This document shows positions 25,196-33,162 of a stretch of DNA of 64,000 nucleotides, in pieces. The position numbers and the translations under genes are program-made. The stretch covers positions 1 through 64,000 of the forward strand of contig CALVDO010000010.1 of NCBI GenBank assembly GCA_944326355.1, read 5' to 3'. The notes under the pieces are model-generated. The model did no database searches. It was not told where the DNA came from and saw only the letters and a list, made by a program, of their open reading frames with translations. Every line of letters starts with the position of its first letter. The first letter of the stretch is position 1. Source of the DNA: an uncultured Bacteroidales bacterium. Lineage in GTDB: Bacteria; Bacteroidota; Bacteroidia; Bacteroidales; UBA932.

Positions 25196-27394
25196 TCAGA
25201 ACGGGTATCCGACGCCGAAATGAAGGGCATAGCAGCCTCTGCGCAGCCATTGTGACGGGCCGACCCATCTGTTGTCCGTGCGGGCCGGGTCATGCACCCT
25301 CATTCCCATGTCGAGCCTGAGCAGCAGGAAATTGAGGTCAAGCCTGATGCCCACGCCCCAGTTGGCGGCGATGCTCTGGCCGAATGTCGACCACCTGAAC
25401 ATCGAGGTCGAGGCATCCGCTCCGCCGTCTCGCAGCGTCCATACGTTTCCCGCGTCTGCGAATACGGCTCCGGCAACTTTCCAGAACATCTTGAACCGGT
25501 ATTCGACATTGGCTTCAAGCTTCATGTCTCCTGTCTGGTTGGGAATGATGAAGGTCATGTCCATCGGGGAGAGCCCCGGACCGACAGACCTCGCCTGCCA
25601 GCCTCTGAGGCTGTTCGCGCCTCCTGAATAGAAGTGCTTTTCAAACGGCAGGGCTGTGGAGTTGCCGTACGCATATCCGGCGCCTGCAAGAAATCTTGTC
25701 GCCACCGCCTGTCCTCCGTTCCTGCCGAAGACCCATGTCCGTCCCAGCGTCAGCTCTGCTTTCACATACTGCGAAAACGGTGTGTTCCAGATCATTCCAG
25801 CCCCGTCTGCGTCCTTCTTCATCAGTGGTTTGAACGCGCTGAGCACATTTCCCGCGATGTCAAACTGGAGCCTCGTATAGAAATAGGTCTCCTTTGGATT
25901 GACCGAACTGTTTGTGGTATAGTGGAATGTGACTCCGGAGCCGAGGTCGAAGTGGTCCTGATACGAATTCCTCATGAAGGGGTCGTTCCTCAGGCTGCTG
26001 TAGAAGTTCTCGTCCAGATCGAAGAGTCGCACAATGTTGAGCTGAAGCGGGTAGAACTGGTAGTAGAGTCTCCCCCTGATGTTGCCGCTGTAGCCGAGAG
26101 AGGTGGAGATGATGTTTCTCGTGTACTCCGGCCTGTTCTGATAGTTGTATGAGATGTTTATCTCTGTTCTGGGCACCGGTCCCCTGAACAGGCTGTACGG
26201 GAGGAAGAGGAACTTCGGGAAGCTCAGGCTCGCCGACACACCGAACTCATTGGATCTGGTGTCATCGTTCGGGCGGAACTGGAAGTTGCCCATGAAGCTG
26301 AGATTTAGCCATTCTCCCCCTCTGAATATGTTTCTGTGGAAATATGAGAGCTGGGGCGACACGCCGAAGAGTCCAGAGGAGTTGGTGGATGCCTCCATGT
26401 TGAGCTTGAAGCCCTGAAGTCTGGACTTCGTGAGGCTGATGCTGCAGTCGACGACGTTGCTGTCAGCCTGATTCATCTCGATGTTGACACTGCTGAACAT
26501 GCTCAGCGAAGAGAGCCGGGAATAGGTGTTGTTGACCTCGCTCTCGCTGTAGGTGTCACCCGGAATGATGGTATTGAGATTGGTCAGCACCGATTCCCTC
26601 ACCTTCAGATTGTCCGGATGCGATATGGTCACTTCCCCAATCCGGAATCTGCGCAGCGGCCTGGCGTCTTTTTCCGTCTCGTTTCTGGTGTAGTCGTTGA
26701 TCTTCATCTCCAGCAGAGCCTCTCCGGGATATGTCAGGGTATCTGCCACAAACGAGTAGTAGTTTTTCGAGAATCCGAAGAATCCCCTGTCTCTGAAATA
26801 TCTGCTCGAGCGTTCCGTCTCCTTGTCGAGGGCGTCTTCCGAGAGCCAGTCTCCCTTCCTGACCGTCATCGAGGAAGTGTCGCGCCAGAATTCTTCCGCG
26901 AACTCCCCCTCAGGCACCGACCATGTTATCTCCCTTATCGGAATCCTCTTGCCGAGAGTGACTACGTATGTGACCCTGACCCTCTTCTTCCGCACTTCTA
27001 TCCTGCTGCTTACCTTAGAGCCATAGTATCCGCGATAGGCGAGGTGGTCGGTGATGTTTTCGACGGATGCGTCCACCATGTCCGCGTCATATACGACGGG
27101 TGCCACTCCGATCTTCTGCACGAAGCGGTCCCAGCCGCCGCCTTTCCCGTTGGTCATATTATATATGTTGAGAAACGGATTCCAGCCGAAGATGAAATAG
27201 GAATTGGGGGTCTGCTTGATATAAGGCTCGATGTCCTTCTCGTTGAAATGACGGTCGTTCGTCACCTCTATCTTGTTCTTCGCCAGCCTGTACTCGTCAT
27301 CCCTGAGCACACGGGTCGTGCTGCAGGAGAACAGGACTGTCCCCGCAGAAGCGCACAGCGCGAAAACTCTCATGATGTCGCGGAATCTGCCCAT
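25196..27394 (-). CDS. tamL: TamL: lipidated TamA/Omp85-family outer-membrane assembly protein
   Basis: Outer-membrane Omp85 protein of the Bacteroidetes TamL group, 732 aa from ATG 27394. The signal peptide ends in a lipobox (VLFSC), so it is a lipoprotein, unlike TamA of Proteobacteria. After STTRVLRDDEYRLAKNKIEV comes a POTRA-containing region (about 45-330) and then a 16-strand barrel domain (about 370-732). The latter includes HFYSGGANSLRGWQARSVGP, the Omp85 lid-lock type motif, and ends ALHFGVGYPF. The frame is open to a GTG at 27412, but the promoter overlaps it, so 27394 or 27373 must be the start. It would act with a TamB-like protein in envelope assembly or lipid transport. No TamB is in the window. 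Confidence 0.85.
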   Translation of the reverse strand: MGRFRDIMRVFALCASAGTVLFSCSTTRVLRDDEYRLAKNKIEVTNDRHFNEKDIEPYIKQTPNSYFIFGWNPFLNIYNMTNGKGGGWDRFVQKIGVAPVVYDADMVDASVENITDHLAYRGYYGSKVSSRIEVRKKRVRVTYVVTLGKRIPIREITWSVPEGEFAEEFWRDTSSMTVRKGDWLSEDALDKETERSSRYFRDRGFFGFSKNYYSFVADTLTYPGEALLEMKINDYTRNETEKDARPLRRFRIGEVTISHPDNLKVRESVLTNLNTIIPGDTYSESEVNNTYSRLSSLSMFSSVNIEMNQADSNVVDCSISLTKSRLQGFKLNMEASTNSSGLFGVSPQLSYFHRNIFRGGEWLNLSFMGNFQFRPNDDTRSNEFGVSASLSFPKFLFLPYSLFRGPVPRTEINISYNYQNRPEYTRNIISTSLGYSGNIRGRLYYQFYPLQLNIVRLFDLDENFYSSLRNDPFMRNSYQDHFDLGSGVTFHYTTNSSVNPKETYFYTRLQFDIAGNVLSAFKPLMKKDADGAGMIWNTPFSQYVKAELTLGRTWVFGRNGGQAVATRFLAGAGYAYGNSTALPFEKHFYSGGANSLRGWQARSVGPGLSPMDMTFIIPNQTGDMKLEANVEYRFKMFWKVAGAVFADAGNVWTLRDGGADASTSMFRWSTFGQSIAANWGVGIRLDLNFLLLRLDMGMRVHDPARTDNRWVGPSQWLRRGCYALHFGVGYPF

Positions 27395-27411
27395 GGTGCG
27401 ATGAAAATGCA

Positions 27412-27442
27412 CAAATTTATCTCATTGCCGAGTATTATCAAA
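27412..27442 (-). promoter_or_regulatory. Full Bacteroidetes promoter TTTG-N19-TAAATTTG of tamL
   Basis: On the minus strand, TTTG (27439-27442) is separated by exactly 19 nt from TAAATTTG (27412-27419). Transcription would begin near 27405, which rules out the GTG at 27412 as the translation start. Confidence 0.8.
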
Positions 27443-27481
27443 ATTTTAACTGAAATATTTAGAATTATATGATATAAGTGA

Positions 27482-27489
27482 TATATTTG
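27482..27489 (+). promoter_or_regulatory. -7 promoter box (TATATTTG) of the arginine decarboxylase operon
   Basis: TAnnTTTG match about 74 nt before ATG 27563, with a TTTA 20 nt further upstream as an imperfect -33 element. Confidence 0.45.
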
Positions 27490-27562
27490 CAGCCGGAAAA
27501 ACGAATCCGGCTCATTCGGATTGCCCGGAAGACAATCAATGTAACGAAATCACATCACTCAA

Positions 27563-28957
27563 ATGAAGAACAAGTACATCGATCTGGTTGAGCAGACGTT
27601 CGAGTTCCCGCAGGGGGAATTCAAAGTGGAGGACGGGGAACTTTATTTCCACGACATCGACATGATGGACATAATCAACCAGTACGGGACACCGCTTAAG
27701 ATCACATATCTTCCAAAGATCTCGTCACAGATACAGAGAGCGAAGAGAATGTTCAACGTGGCGATAGCCAAAGCCGATTATAAGGGCACATACCATTATT
27801 GCTACTGCACCAAGAGCTCTCACTTCGAATTCGTGCTGAAAGAGGCGCTGAAGAACGACATCCACATCGAGACCTCGTCCGCGTTCGACCTCAATCTCAT
27901 CGAGGCGCTCGAGGCAGAGGGTGCGGTGGACAAGGATCTGTACATCATCTGCAACGGATTCAAGAAGCCTGCGTATATCGAGAACATCGCCAATTTCGCC
28001 AACGGGGGCTGGCACAACATCATCCCGATTCTGGACAACATGCGCGAGCTCAAGGATCTTGACGACCAGGTGAAGGTGCCGATCAACATAGGCATCAGGA
28101 TAGCTTCGGAGGAAGAGCCGAACTTCGAGTTCTACACCTCGAGACTGGGCATCAGATACAGCGACATCGTGCCGTTCTATGAGAATCTGATCAGCAAGAA
28201 CGACAAGTTCAATCTGAAGATGCTCCATTTCTTCATCAACACCGGCATCAGGGACACCGCATACTACTGGAACGAGCTTGCCAAGTGCGTCAGCGTGTAC
28301 TGCGACCTGAAGCTGATATGTCCGGAGCTCGACTGCCTCAATATCGGGGGCGGATTCCCTATCAAGAACTCGCTCGCCATGGATTATGACTATGAATATA
28401 TGGCAGAGGAGATCGTTCTTCAGATCAAGACGATGTGCAATTCTCGCGGAGTGGCCGAGCCAAACATATTCACCGAGTTCGGAAGCTTCACCGTCGGGGA
28501 GTCCGGGGCGACTATCTTCCAGATTCTCGACATAAAGCAGCAGAACGACAGGGAGCGCTGGTACATGATCGACAATTCGTTCATGACGACCCTGCCTGAC
28601 ACGTGGGGCATCAAGCAGAGATTCATCCTCCTCCCGATAAACAAGTGGAATGAAAAGTACCAGAGAGTCTTCCTCGGCGGCCTCACCTGCGACAGTCAGG
28701 ACTACTACAACGCGGACGCGCACGCCAACGCGATCTTCCTCCCTATAATGGAGGACAGGGAAGACCCGCTCTACATAGGTTTCTTCCATACCGGGGCATA
28801 TCAGGAGTCCATATCAGGGTACGGCGGCATCCAGCACTGTCTGCAGCCGGCCCCGAAACACATCATCATAGACAGGGACGAAAACGGTGAATATTTCACA
28901 AAGCTCTTCAGCAAGGAGCAGACATACAAGTCGATGCTGAAGATACTCGGATATTGA
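27563..28957 (+). CDS. speA: Biosynthetic arginine decarboxylase (short Bacteroidetes type)
   Basis: PLP-dependent fold-type III decarboxylase, arginine to agmatine, the entry to polyamine synthesis, 464 aa. The PLP lysine is K84 in YCTKSSHFEF. The barrel has IHIETSSAFDLNLI, PILDNMREL and the glycine loop NIGGGFPI. The C-terminal domain has GLTCDSQDYYN, with the Cys-Asp pair used across the dimer, and GAYQESISGYGG. It is much shorter than the E. coli-like SpeA of about 630 aa. It resembles the Cytophaga/Flavobacterium form, as I recall. Other basic-amino-acid decarboxylase activity cannot be excluded. The next gene begins 38 bp later. Confidence 0.85.
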   Translation: MKNKYIDLVEQTFEFPQGEFKVEDGELYFHDIDMMDIINQYGTPLKITYLPKISSQIQRAKRMFNVAIAKADYKGTYHYCYCTKSSHFEFVLKEALKNDIHIETSSAFDLNLIEALEAEGAVDKDLYIICNGFKKPAYIENIANFANGGWHNIIPILDNMRELKDLDDQVKVPINIGIRIASEEEPNFEFYTSRLGIRYSDIVPFYENLISKNDKFNLKMLHFFINTGIRDTAYYWNELAKCVSVYCDLKLICPELDCLNIGGGFPIKNSLAMDYDYEYMAEEIVLQIKTMCNSRGVAEPNIFTEFGSFTVGESGATIFQILDIKQQNDRERWYMIDNSFMTTLPDTWGIKQRFILLPINKWNEKYQRVFLGGLTCDSQDYYNADAHANAIFLPIMEDREDPLYIGFFHTGAYQESISGYGGIQHCLQPAPKHIIIDRDENGEYFTKLFSKEQTYKSMLKILGY

Positions 28958-28995
28958 GCATCATAACAAGATTCAGACTTATAATCAGAAACGAC

Positions 28996-30084
28996 ATGAA
29001 AAGACAGACAATGCTGAAAACGGCTCTGTCTGCAGCATTTGCTGCGGCATCATTGGCCGTTCTCCCCGATGCGGCGGCTCAGCAGGGTACAATCCGGGAA
29101 GGCGACAGGAGCTTCAGCGCCTCCAACTGGTACATATCGGCCCAGGCAGGAGAGCAGTGCCTGCTGAAAGGCAGTGCCACGGGGAAATTTTTTGTGGGAA
29201 AGATCAATGCGGGCACCTGGTTCGACACCTGGTCCGGCCTCAGGATAAATGTCCAGGGAGGGCTGAAGAAGATCGCCGGGGACAACTCGGTGCGGTACTA
29301 TTCCGCCGGGGCGGACTATGCCTTCAATCTTCTGAGAATCTTCGGCGGCTACGATGAAACTACGCCGTTCTCATTCACCTTCACTGCCGGGCCGGCCTAC
29401 AACCTCGTCTACTACCGCTCGGGAGACAACCGGTACACTCATACTGTCTCTCTCAATCTCGGAGCGCAGATAGGCTATGACTTCTCTCCGAGGTGGGGCA
29501 TCTTCGCCGAGGCAATGTCCTATACCATGGAACGTTTCTACAGTCCGGGGTTCAACGTCTTCACCGGAATCGACTGTTCGGTGGGAATAAGATTCAGGTT
29601 CACCAGACACAGATACGGGCGGAGAGATCAGGACCGTGCCGCCTGTGAGCAGAGGATGACGCAGCTTGACGCAAGGGTCAGAGAGCTTGAGGACAGAGTC
29701 CGTGAGCTTGAGAGTCTGGATGAAGACGAGCAGGTCATAATCGCTCCGGAGAGCGTCGAGACCTCCGTCGACATATATTTTGACGAATTCAGCTCGTTCC
29801 TCAATGATGACCAGAGAAGAAAAATTGACGGAATAGGAGAATGGATGGCCTCAAATCCGGACTTCAACGTGAAGATAGTCGTGTTCAGCGACAACCTGAG
29901 CGACGCCGGGACGGGAGCGAGAATAATGAGAAGCCGGGCCGAAGTCCTCGAGAGCTTCCTTGTGGAGAAATACGGGATAGGCCGGGACAGGATTGAATCC
30001 GTCTCTTCAGAAGAAGTCGGCTATCGCAACCTGACCGGATGCAACGCCAAGATAATCTTCACGAGAGAGCGTCTATCCGAGTGA
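28996..30084 (+). CDS. Outer-membrane barrel with coiled coil and OmpA peptidoglycan-binding domain
   Basis: 362 aa from ATG 28996. The open frame extends to a TTG at 28954, which has no signal peptide. A signal peptide ends at AAAQQ (about 30). Residues 35-215 form a beta-barrel rich in aromatic strands. About 218-245 is a short coiled coil (RMTQLDARVRELEDRVRELES), then an OmpA C-terminal domain (about 253-362), with SVDIYFDEFSSFL, SDNLSDAG and MRSRAEVLESFL. The usual GHTDxxG loop is altered to VFSDNLSDAG, but an Asp that could bind peptidoglycan remains. It lies 35 bp upstream of gldL, so it may anchor the GldL-GldM motor to the envelope. That role is inference. Confidence 0.8.
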   Translation: MKRQTMLKTALSAAFAAASLAVLPDAAAQQGTIREGDRSFSASNWYISAQAGEQCLLKGSATGKFFVGKINAGTWFDTWSGLRINVQGGLKKIAGDNSVRYYSAGADYAFNLLRIFGGYDETTPFSFTFTAGPAYNLVYYRSGDNRYTHTVSLNLGAQIGYDFSPRWGIFAEAMSYTMERFYSPGFNVFTGIDCSVGIRFRFTRHRYGRRDQDRAACEQRMTQLDARVRELEDRVRELESLDEDEQVIIAPESVETSVDIYFDEFSSFLNDDQRRKIDGIGEWMASNPDFNVKIVVFSDNLSDAGTGARIMRSRAEVLESFLVEKYGIGRDRIESVSSEEVGYRNLTGCNAKIIFTRERLSE

Positions 30085-30119
30085 CAATTACAAGATCGGC
30101 ATGATTAAATTGATCAGAC

Positions 30120-30629
30120 ATGAAGATTGACAAGTTTTTGAGAAGCCGCGCCGGCAGGAGATTCTACAATTTCGCCTACTGCTGGGGGGCCTGCCTGGTG
30201 ATTCTCGGCGCCGTGTTCAAGATTGCGCACATGCCCTTCGACAGCGTGCTTCTGATGATCGGACTGTTCACCGAGGTTTTCATATTTTTCATATCGGGCT
30301 TCGATCTGCCGCCTGAAGAGTATGAATGGGAAAAGGTCTTTCCGGAGCTGAGGAAAGGCGGCGAGAAAGGCAAAGATTTTCATGATGACCTTGAGGAGGC
30401 GCGACGACTCTATGCTCAGGGCGCGAAGGAGACCCAGGCACGGATGACCGAGCTCGGAAGGGCCTGTGATGAGCACATTGCACGTCTCAGAGACGCCTCG
30501 GACGCCATCAGTCCCGAGACGATGAAGAGGCTCAGCGACGAGACCGCGCAGATGGCCGAGCTTCTCCGCGAGCTCAATGCAAAATATTCCGGGATTCTCG
30601 AGGTGATGAACGCTACGCACAAGAAGTGA
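30120..30629 (+). CDS. gldL: GldL/PorL-like motor protein (short)
   Basis: Inner-membrane motor subunit of type IX secretion/gliding, 169 aa. Two helices lie at about 17-35 (WGACLVILGAVFKIAH) and 41-61 (LLMIGLFTEVFIFFI). The conserved membrane Glu is E52 in GLFTE, the residue proposed to couple proton flow. The cytoplasmic tail (70-169) is helical and shorter than in typical GldL, which is above 200 aa. It ends two bases before gldM. The match to GldL is strong in both membrane helices. Whether it serves T9SS here is open, since gldK and gldN are absent beside it. Confidence 0.88.
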   Translation: MKIDKFLRSRAGRRFYNFAYCWGACLVILGAVFKIAHMPFDSVLLMIGLFTEVFIFFISGFDLPPEEYEWEKVFPELRKGGEKGKDFHDDLEEARRLYAQGAKETQARMTELGRACDEHIARLRDASDAISPETMKRLSDETAQMAELLRELNAKYSGILEVMNATHKK

Positions 30630-30630
30630 T

Positions 30631-31956
30631 ATGGCCGAATACAGACTGCCGCCGCGCCAGAAGATGATAAATCTCGTTTATGTCATCCTGATAGCGATGC
30701 TGGCGATAAACATATCCGCCGATACCCTGGACACCTATTCCCTTCTCAACAGAGGACTCAGGCAGAGGGCCGGCAGCCTTGGGCAATACGGGGACAGGCT
30801 CAGAGATTCGCTGGTGTCCACCGTTCCGCATCTGACTCGCGCCGTGCACGTCATCGACTCGATGACGGCCGACCTGATCACGGACATTGAATCCGCAAAG
30901 GAGGAGACTGCCAAGGCCGCCGACGGGAAGAAATATGTCTCCGCCGACGAGCTCAGGTCGCTCGAAGATCTGAATGCAGTCCCCGACGTGATGCTCTCTG
31001 CCATCAGGCCGAGAGGAGCCATGCTGAAGGCAAAGGTTGAAGCCTTCAGAGACACACTGCTGGCTGAGGCGTCCGACAGCATCACGGAGGCTCTTCTCCT
31101 TTCCTGCCTCAGTCTTGAAGCGGACAAAAAACTGACCTCGTGGGAAAAAGGCGTCTTCACAAGCATGCCTGCAATCGGAGGCATGGTGTATATGAACACT
31201 CTCAGAGAGAATGTCCTGATCGCCAGGGCAATCACTTATCAGCACCTTCTCGGCACCCGGACCGAATCCGGGGAAGAGGAGCAGGCTGACGCGAGGTATG
31301 TGCTTATAAACCACGACCAGAAGATTGTTGACGCCGACGGGACAATCGAAGTGCCTGTGGTAAGCATCACCCCGCACATCGAGAGCGTTCTCTACGGAGA
31401 ATTTGACAATCCCGTAGACGTGCTTGCTGTAGGCATATCGCCTGAGGAGATTGACTATGAAGTGAGCGGAGCAAGGCATTTTCTCAGAGACGGGATGCTC
31501 TATGTCTGCCCTCTCTCCTCCTCCGGGACAGTCCGAGTCGGGATGCATTGCGAGCGCAAAGGCAAGACGGTTGATTTGGGCAGCAGGACTTTCCGTGTCC
31601 GCCAGCTCCCCGTCCCGTCGCCTCTCGTCAGGTTCAGTGACGGCACTTCTTATGCCGGGACAGTCCCTGTCGAGAAGAGCAGGCTGCTCAAAATGAGCGG
31701 AATCTCAGCAGGCATCAGCGAACCCGTCAAGATAGTCTATGAGGTGACCGGTTTTGAGACGGTACTCGTAAGCAAAGGCGGAGAGAAAGTTCTCTCGGCA
31801 GTCTCGGGAAGCTCCGAACTGACGGCAGAACAGAAACGTATCATCGAAGGAGCAGAAAACGGGGACAAGCTTTATTTCACGGGGATATCGGCCAAGAGTC
31901 CTAACGGAGCCACTGTCTACAGGCTTGCGCCGATCAGCGCGCCGGTGTATGAATGA
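30631..31956 (+). CDS. gldM: GldM/PorM-like motor protein
   Basis: Partner of GldL, 441 aa. It has a short cytoplasmic N-terminus with conserved Arg (PPRQKMINL, R9), one helix at about 12-30 (VYVILIAMLAINIS) and a large periplasmic part of four domains. The last domain ends in GDKLYFTGISAKSPNGATVYRLAPIS, typical of GldM D4. It is somewhat shorter than the roughly 515 aa of well-studied GldM/PorM. GldM transmits torque from GldL through the periplasm. The usual downstream gldN is missing: the next gene is an RNA methyltransferase whose ATG overlaps the gldM stop. Confidence 0.88.
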   Translation: MAEYRLPPRQKMINLVYVILIAMLAINISADTLDTYSLLNRGLRQRAGSLGQYGDRLRDSLVSTVPHLTRAVHVIDSMTADLITDIESAKEETAKAADGKKYVSADELRSLEDLNAVPDVMLSAIRPRGAMLKAKVEAFRDTLLAEASDSITEALLLSCLSLEADKKLTSWEKGVFTSMPAIGGMVYMNTLRENVLIARAITYQHLLGTRTESGEEEQADARYVLINHDQKIVDADGTIEVPVVSITPHIESVLYGEFDNPVDVLAVGISPEEIDYEVSGARHFLRDGMLYVCPLSSSGTVRVGMHCERKGKTVDLGSRTFRVRQLPVPSPLVRFSDGTSYAGTVPVEKSRLLKMSGISAGISEPVKIVYEVTGFETVLVSKGGEKVLSAVSGSSELTAEQKRIIEGAENGDKLYFTGISAKSPNGATVYRLAPISAPVYE

Positions 31957-32720
31957 AAAAAGAAGAGATGAGCGGCATTTCGAACAGTGAGATCAGAAAA
32001 ATCAGGTCCCTGTCATCAAAAAAGTTCAGGGACGAATACGGACTTTTCACCGTCGAAGGGGAAAAGATGGTGGCAGAGGCCCTCGCCTCGGAATTTGTCG
32101 TGGAGAAGATTTATCGGACCGACGAGATAGGAAAAGAGGCGATGTCGCGCATCAGCTCTCTCTCCTCTCCCTCCCCCGTCCTTGCGCTTGTGCGCAGACC
32201 GGACTCCCCTGTCCTTGAAAGCGAAGAAGCTGCAGCAGCCGCCCTCGGCAGCGGGCTCTATATTGCCCTCGATTCAATCCGTGATCCCGGCAACCTCGGG
32301 ACCATACTGCGGATAGCCGACTGGTTCGGGGCGGACGCGGTATTCGCCTCTCCCGATACGGTAGACATATTCAATCCGAAGGTCGTCCAGTCAACCATGG
32401 GCGCGATATTCAGGGTGAAGTTCCGCTATGCGGACATCCCCTCCCTCGCCTCCGCTGCCCTGAAGGCCGGCGGCCGGGTCTACGGCACCTTCCTTGACGG
32501 CGACAGCATCTACGGCGCCGACCTTGACTGCGGGAAAGACGCGCCTTCAGTAATAGTAACCGGCAATGAGGCAGCGGGGATTTCCCCCGAGGTATCCGCT
32601 CTGGTCTCGGACAGGCTCTACATCCCTCCGTACCCTGCGGACGACCCCGGCTCGGAATCACTCAATGCGGCCGTGGCGACGGCTGTGACAATCGCGGAAT
32701 TCCGCCGCAGGTGCATATAG
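31953..32720 (+). CDS. TrmH/SpoU-family RNA 2'-O-ribose methyltransferase
   Basis: 255 aa SPOUT enzyme. The N-terminal substrate-binding part (about 7-95) has KIRSLSSKKFRDEYGLFTVEGEKMVAEAL, the RlmB/TrmH-associated domain. The catalytic knot (about 105-255) has ALDSIRDPGNLGTILRIADWFG (motif 1), FNPKVVQSTMGAIFR and VTGNEAAGISPEV with IPPYPADDPGSESLNAAVATAV (motifs 2 and 3). It methylates rRNA or tRNA ribose; the target is unknown. ATGA overlap with the gldM stop means translational coupling. Confidence 0.92.
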   Translation: MKKEEMSGISNSEIRKIRSLSSKKFRDEYGLFTVEGEKMVAEALASEFVVEKIYRTDEIGKEAMSRISSLSSPSPVLALVRRPDSPVLESEEAAAAALGSGLYIALDSIRDPGNLGTILRIADWFGADAVFASPDTVDIFNPKVVQSTMGAIFRVKFRYADIPSLASAALKAGGRVYGTFLDGDSIYGADLDCGKDAPSVIVTGNEAAGISPEVSALVSDRLYIPPYPADDPGSESLNAAVATAVTIAEFRRRCI

Positions 32721-32727
32721 CCCGAGT

Positions 32728-33051
32728 CTATTTGACATCATTCCTGCTCCCAACCCCAATCTTCTTTATGAACTTAGCCGGATTGCCGCCCACACCTTGT
32801 CCTCGATAACTATCGGGCGACCGTATGTAGCGCTACGGTTATCCGGATTCGGGTCATGGTTGATAGTGATGAGATTCACCTTCGGGGCAATGAACACGCC
32901 GTCGCCGATGGTGATGCCTCCACGGTCGAAGAAGGTGCATCCTACAATCCTTCCGTCATCTTCAACTCCAGCAGCTCGTCCGCAGGCCGTCCCCCTTGTG
33001 CAGCCCGGTGACCTTTTCCCGTTCCTTTATCTCCAGCTCACCTGAATGCAT
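32728..33051 (-). pseudogene. Decayed hexapeptide-repeat sugar O-acetyltransferase
   Basis: The 442-bp gap 32721-33162 holds a gene remnant on the minus strand. One reading frame gives a left-handed-helix segment FFDRGGITIGDGVFIAPKV, then NLITINHDPNPDNRSATYG and RPIVIEDKVW, as in LacA/Maa-type acetyltransferases. It includes the active-site NHD His. Directly after VW the frame breaks, and the adjacent frame reads GGNPAKFIKKIGV, the normal C-terminal end. The roughly 40 residues that should lie between are deleted. The 5' part (ATG 33051) also stops early after about 29 codons. At least two lesions are visible, so it cannot make an active enzyme. Confidence 0.8.
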
Positions 33052-33132
33052 ATAGACCAGCACATGAGAATGGTTAAGGTAACTCTATCGCGTTAATTTG
33101 CCGTAACCCGTCGGATATTCCATAGATTTTCG

Positions 33133-33140
33133 TAAGTTTG
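33133..33140 (+). promoter_or_regulatory. -7 promoter box (TAAGTTTG) of the CDF transporter
   Basis: TAnnTTTG match 23 nt before ATG 33163. The region 33090-33140 resembles 36-87, upstream of the acyltransferase. Confidence 0.45.
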
Positions 33141-33162
33141 GGGGCAATTTTCCGACGAGAGC

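Noticed and set aside
32797..33045. Plus-strand 82-aa ORF in the gap before the CDF gene
   Set aside because: It is the antisense shadow of the acetyltransferase pseudogene.
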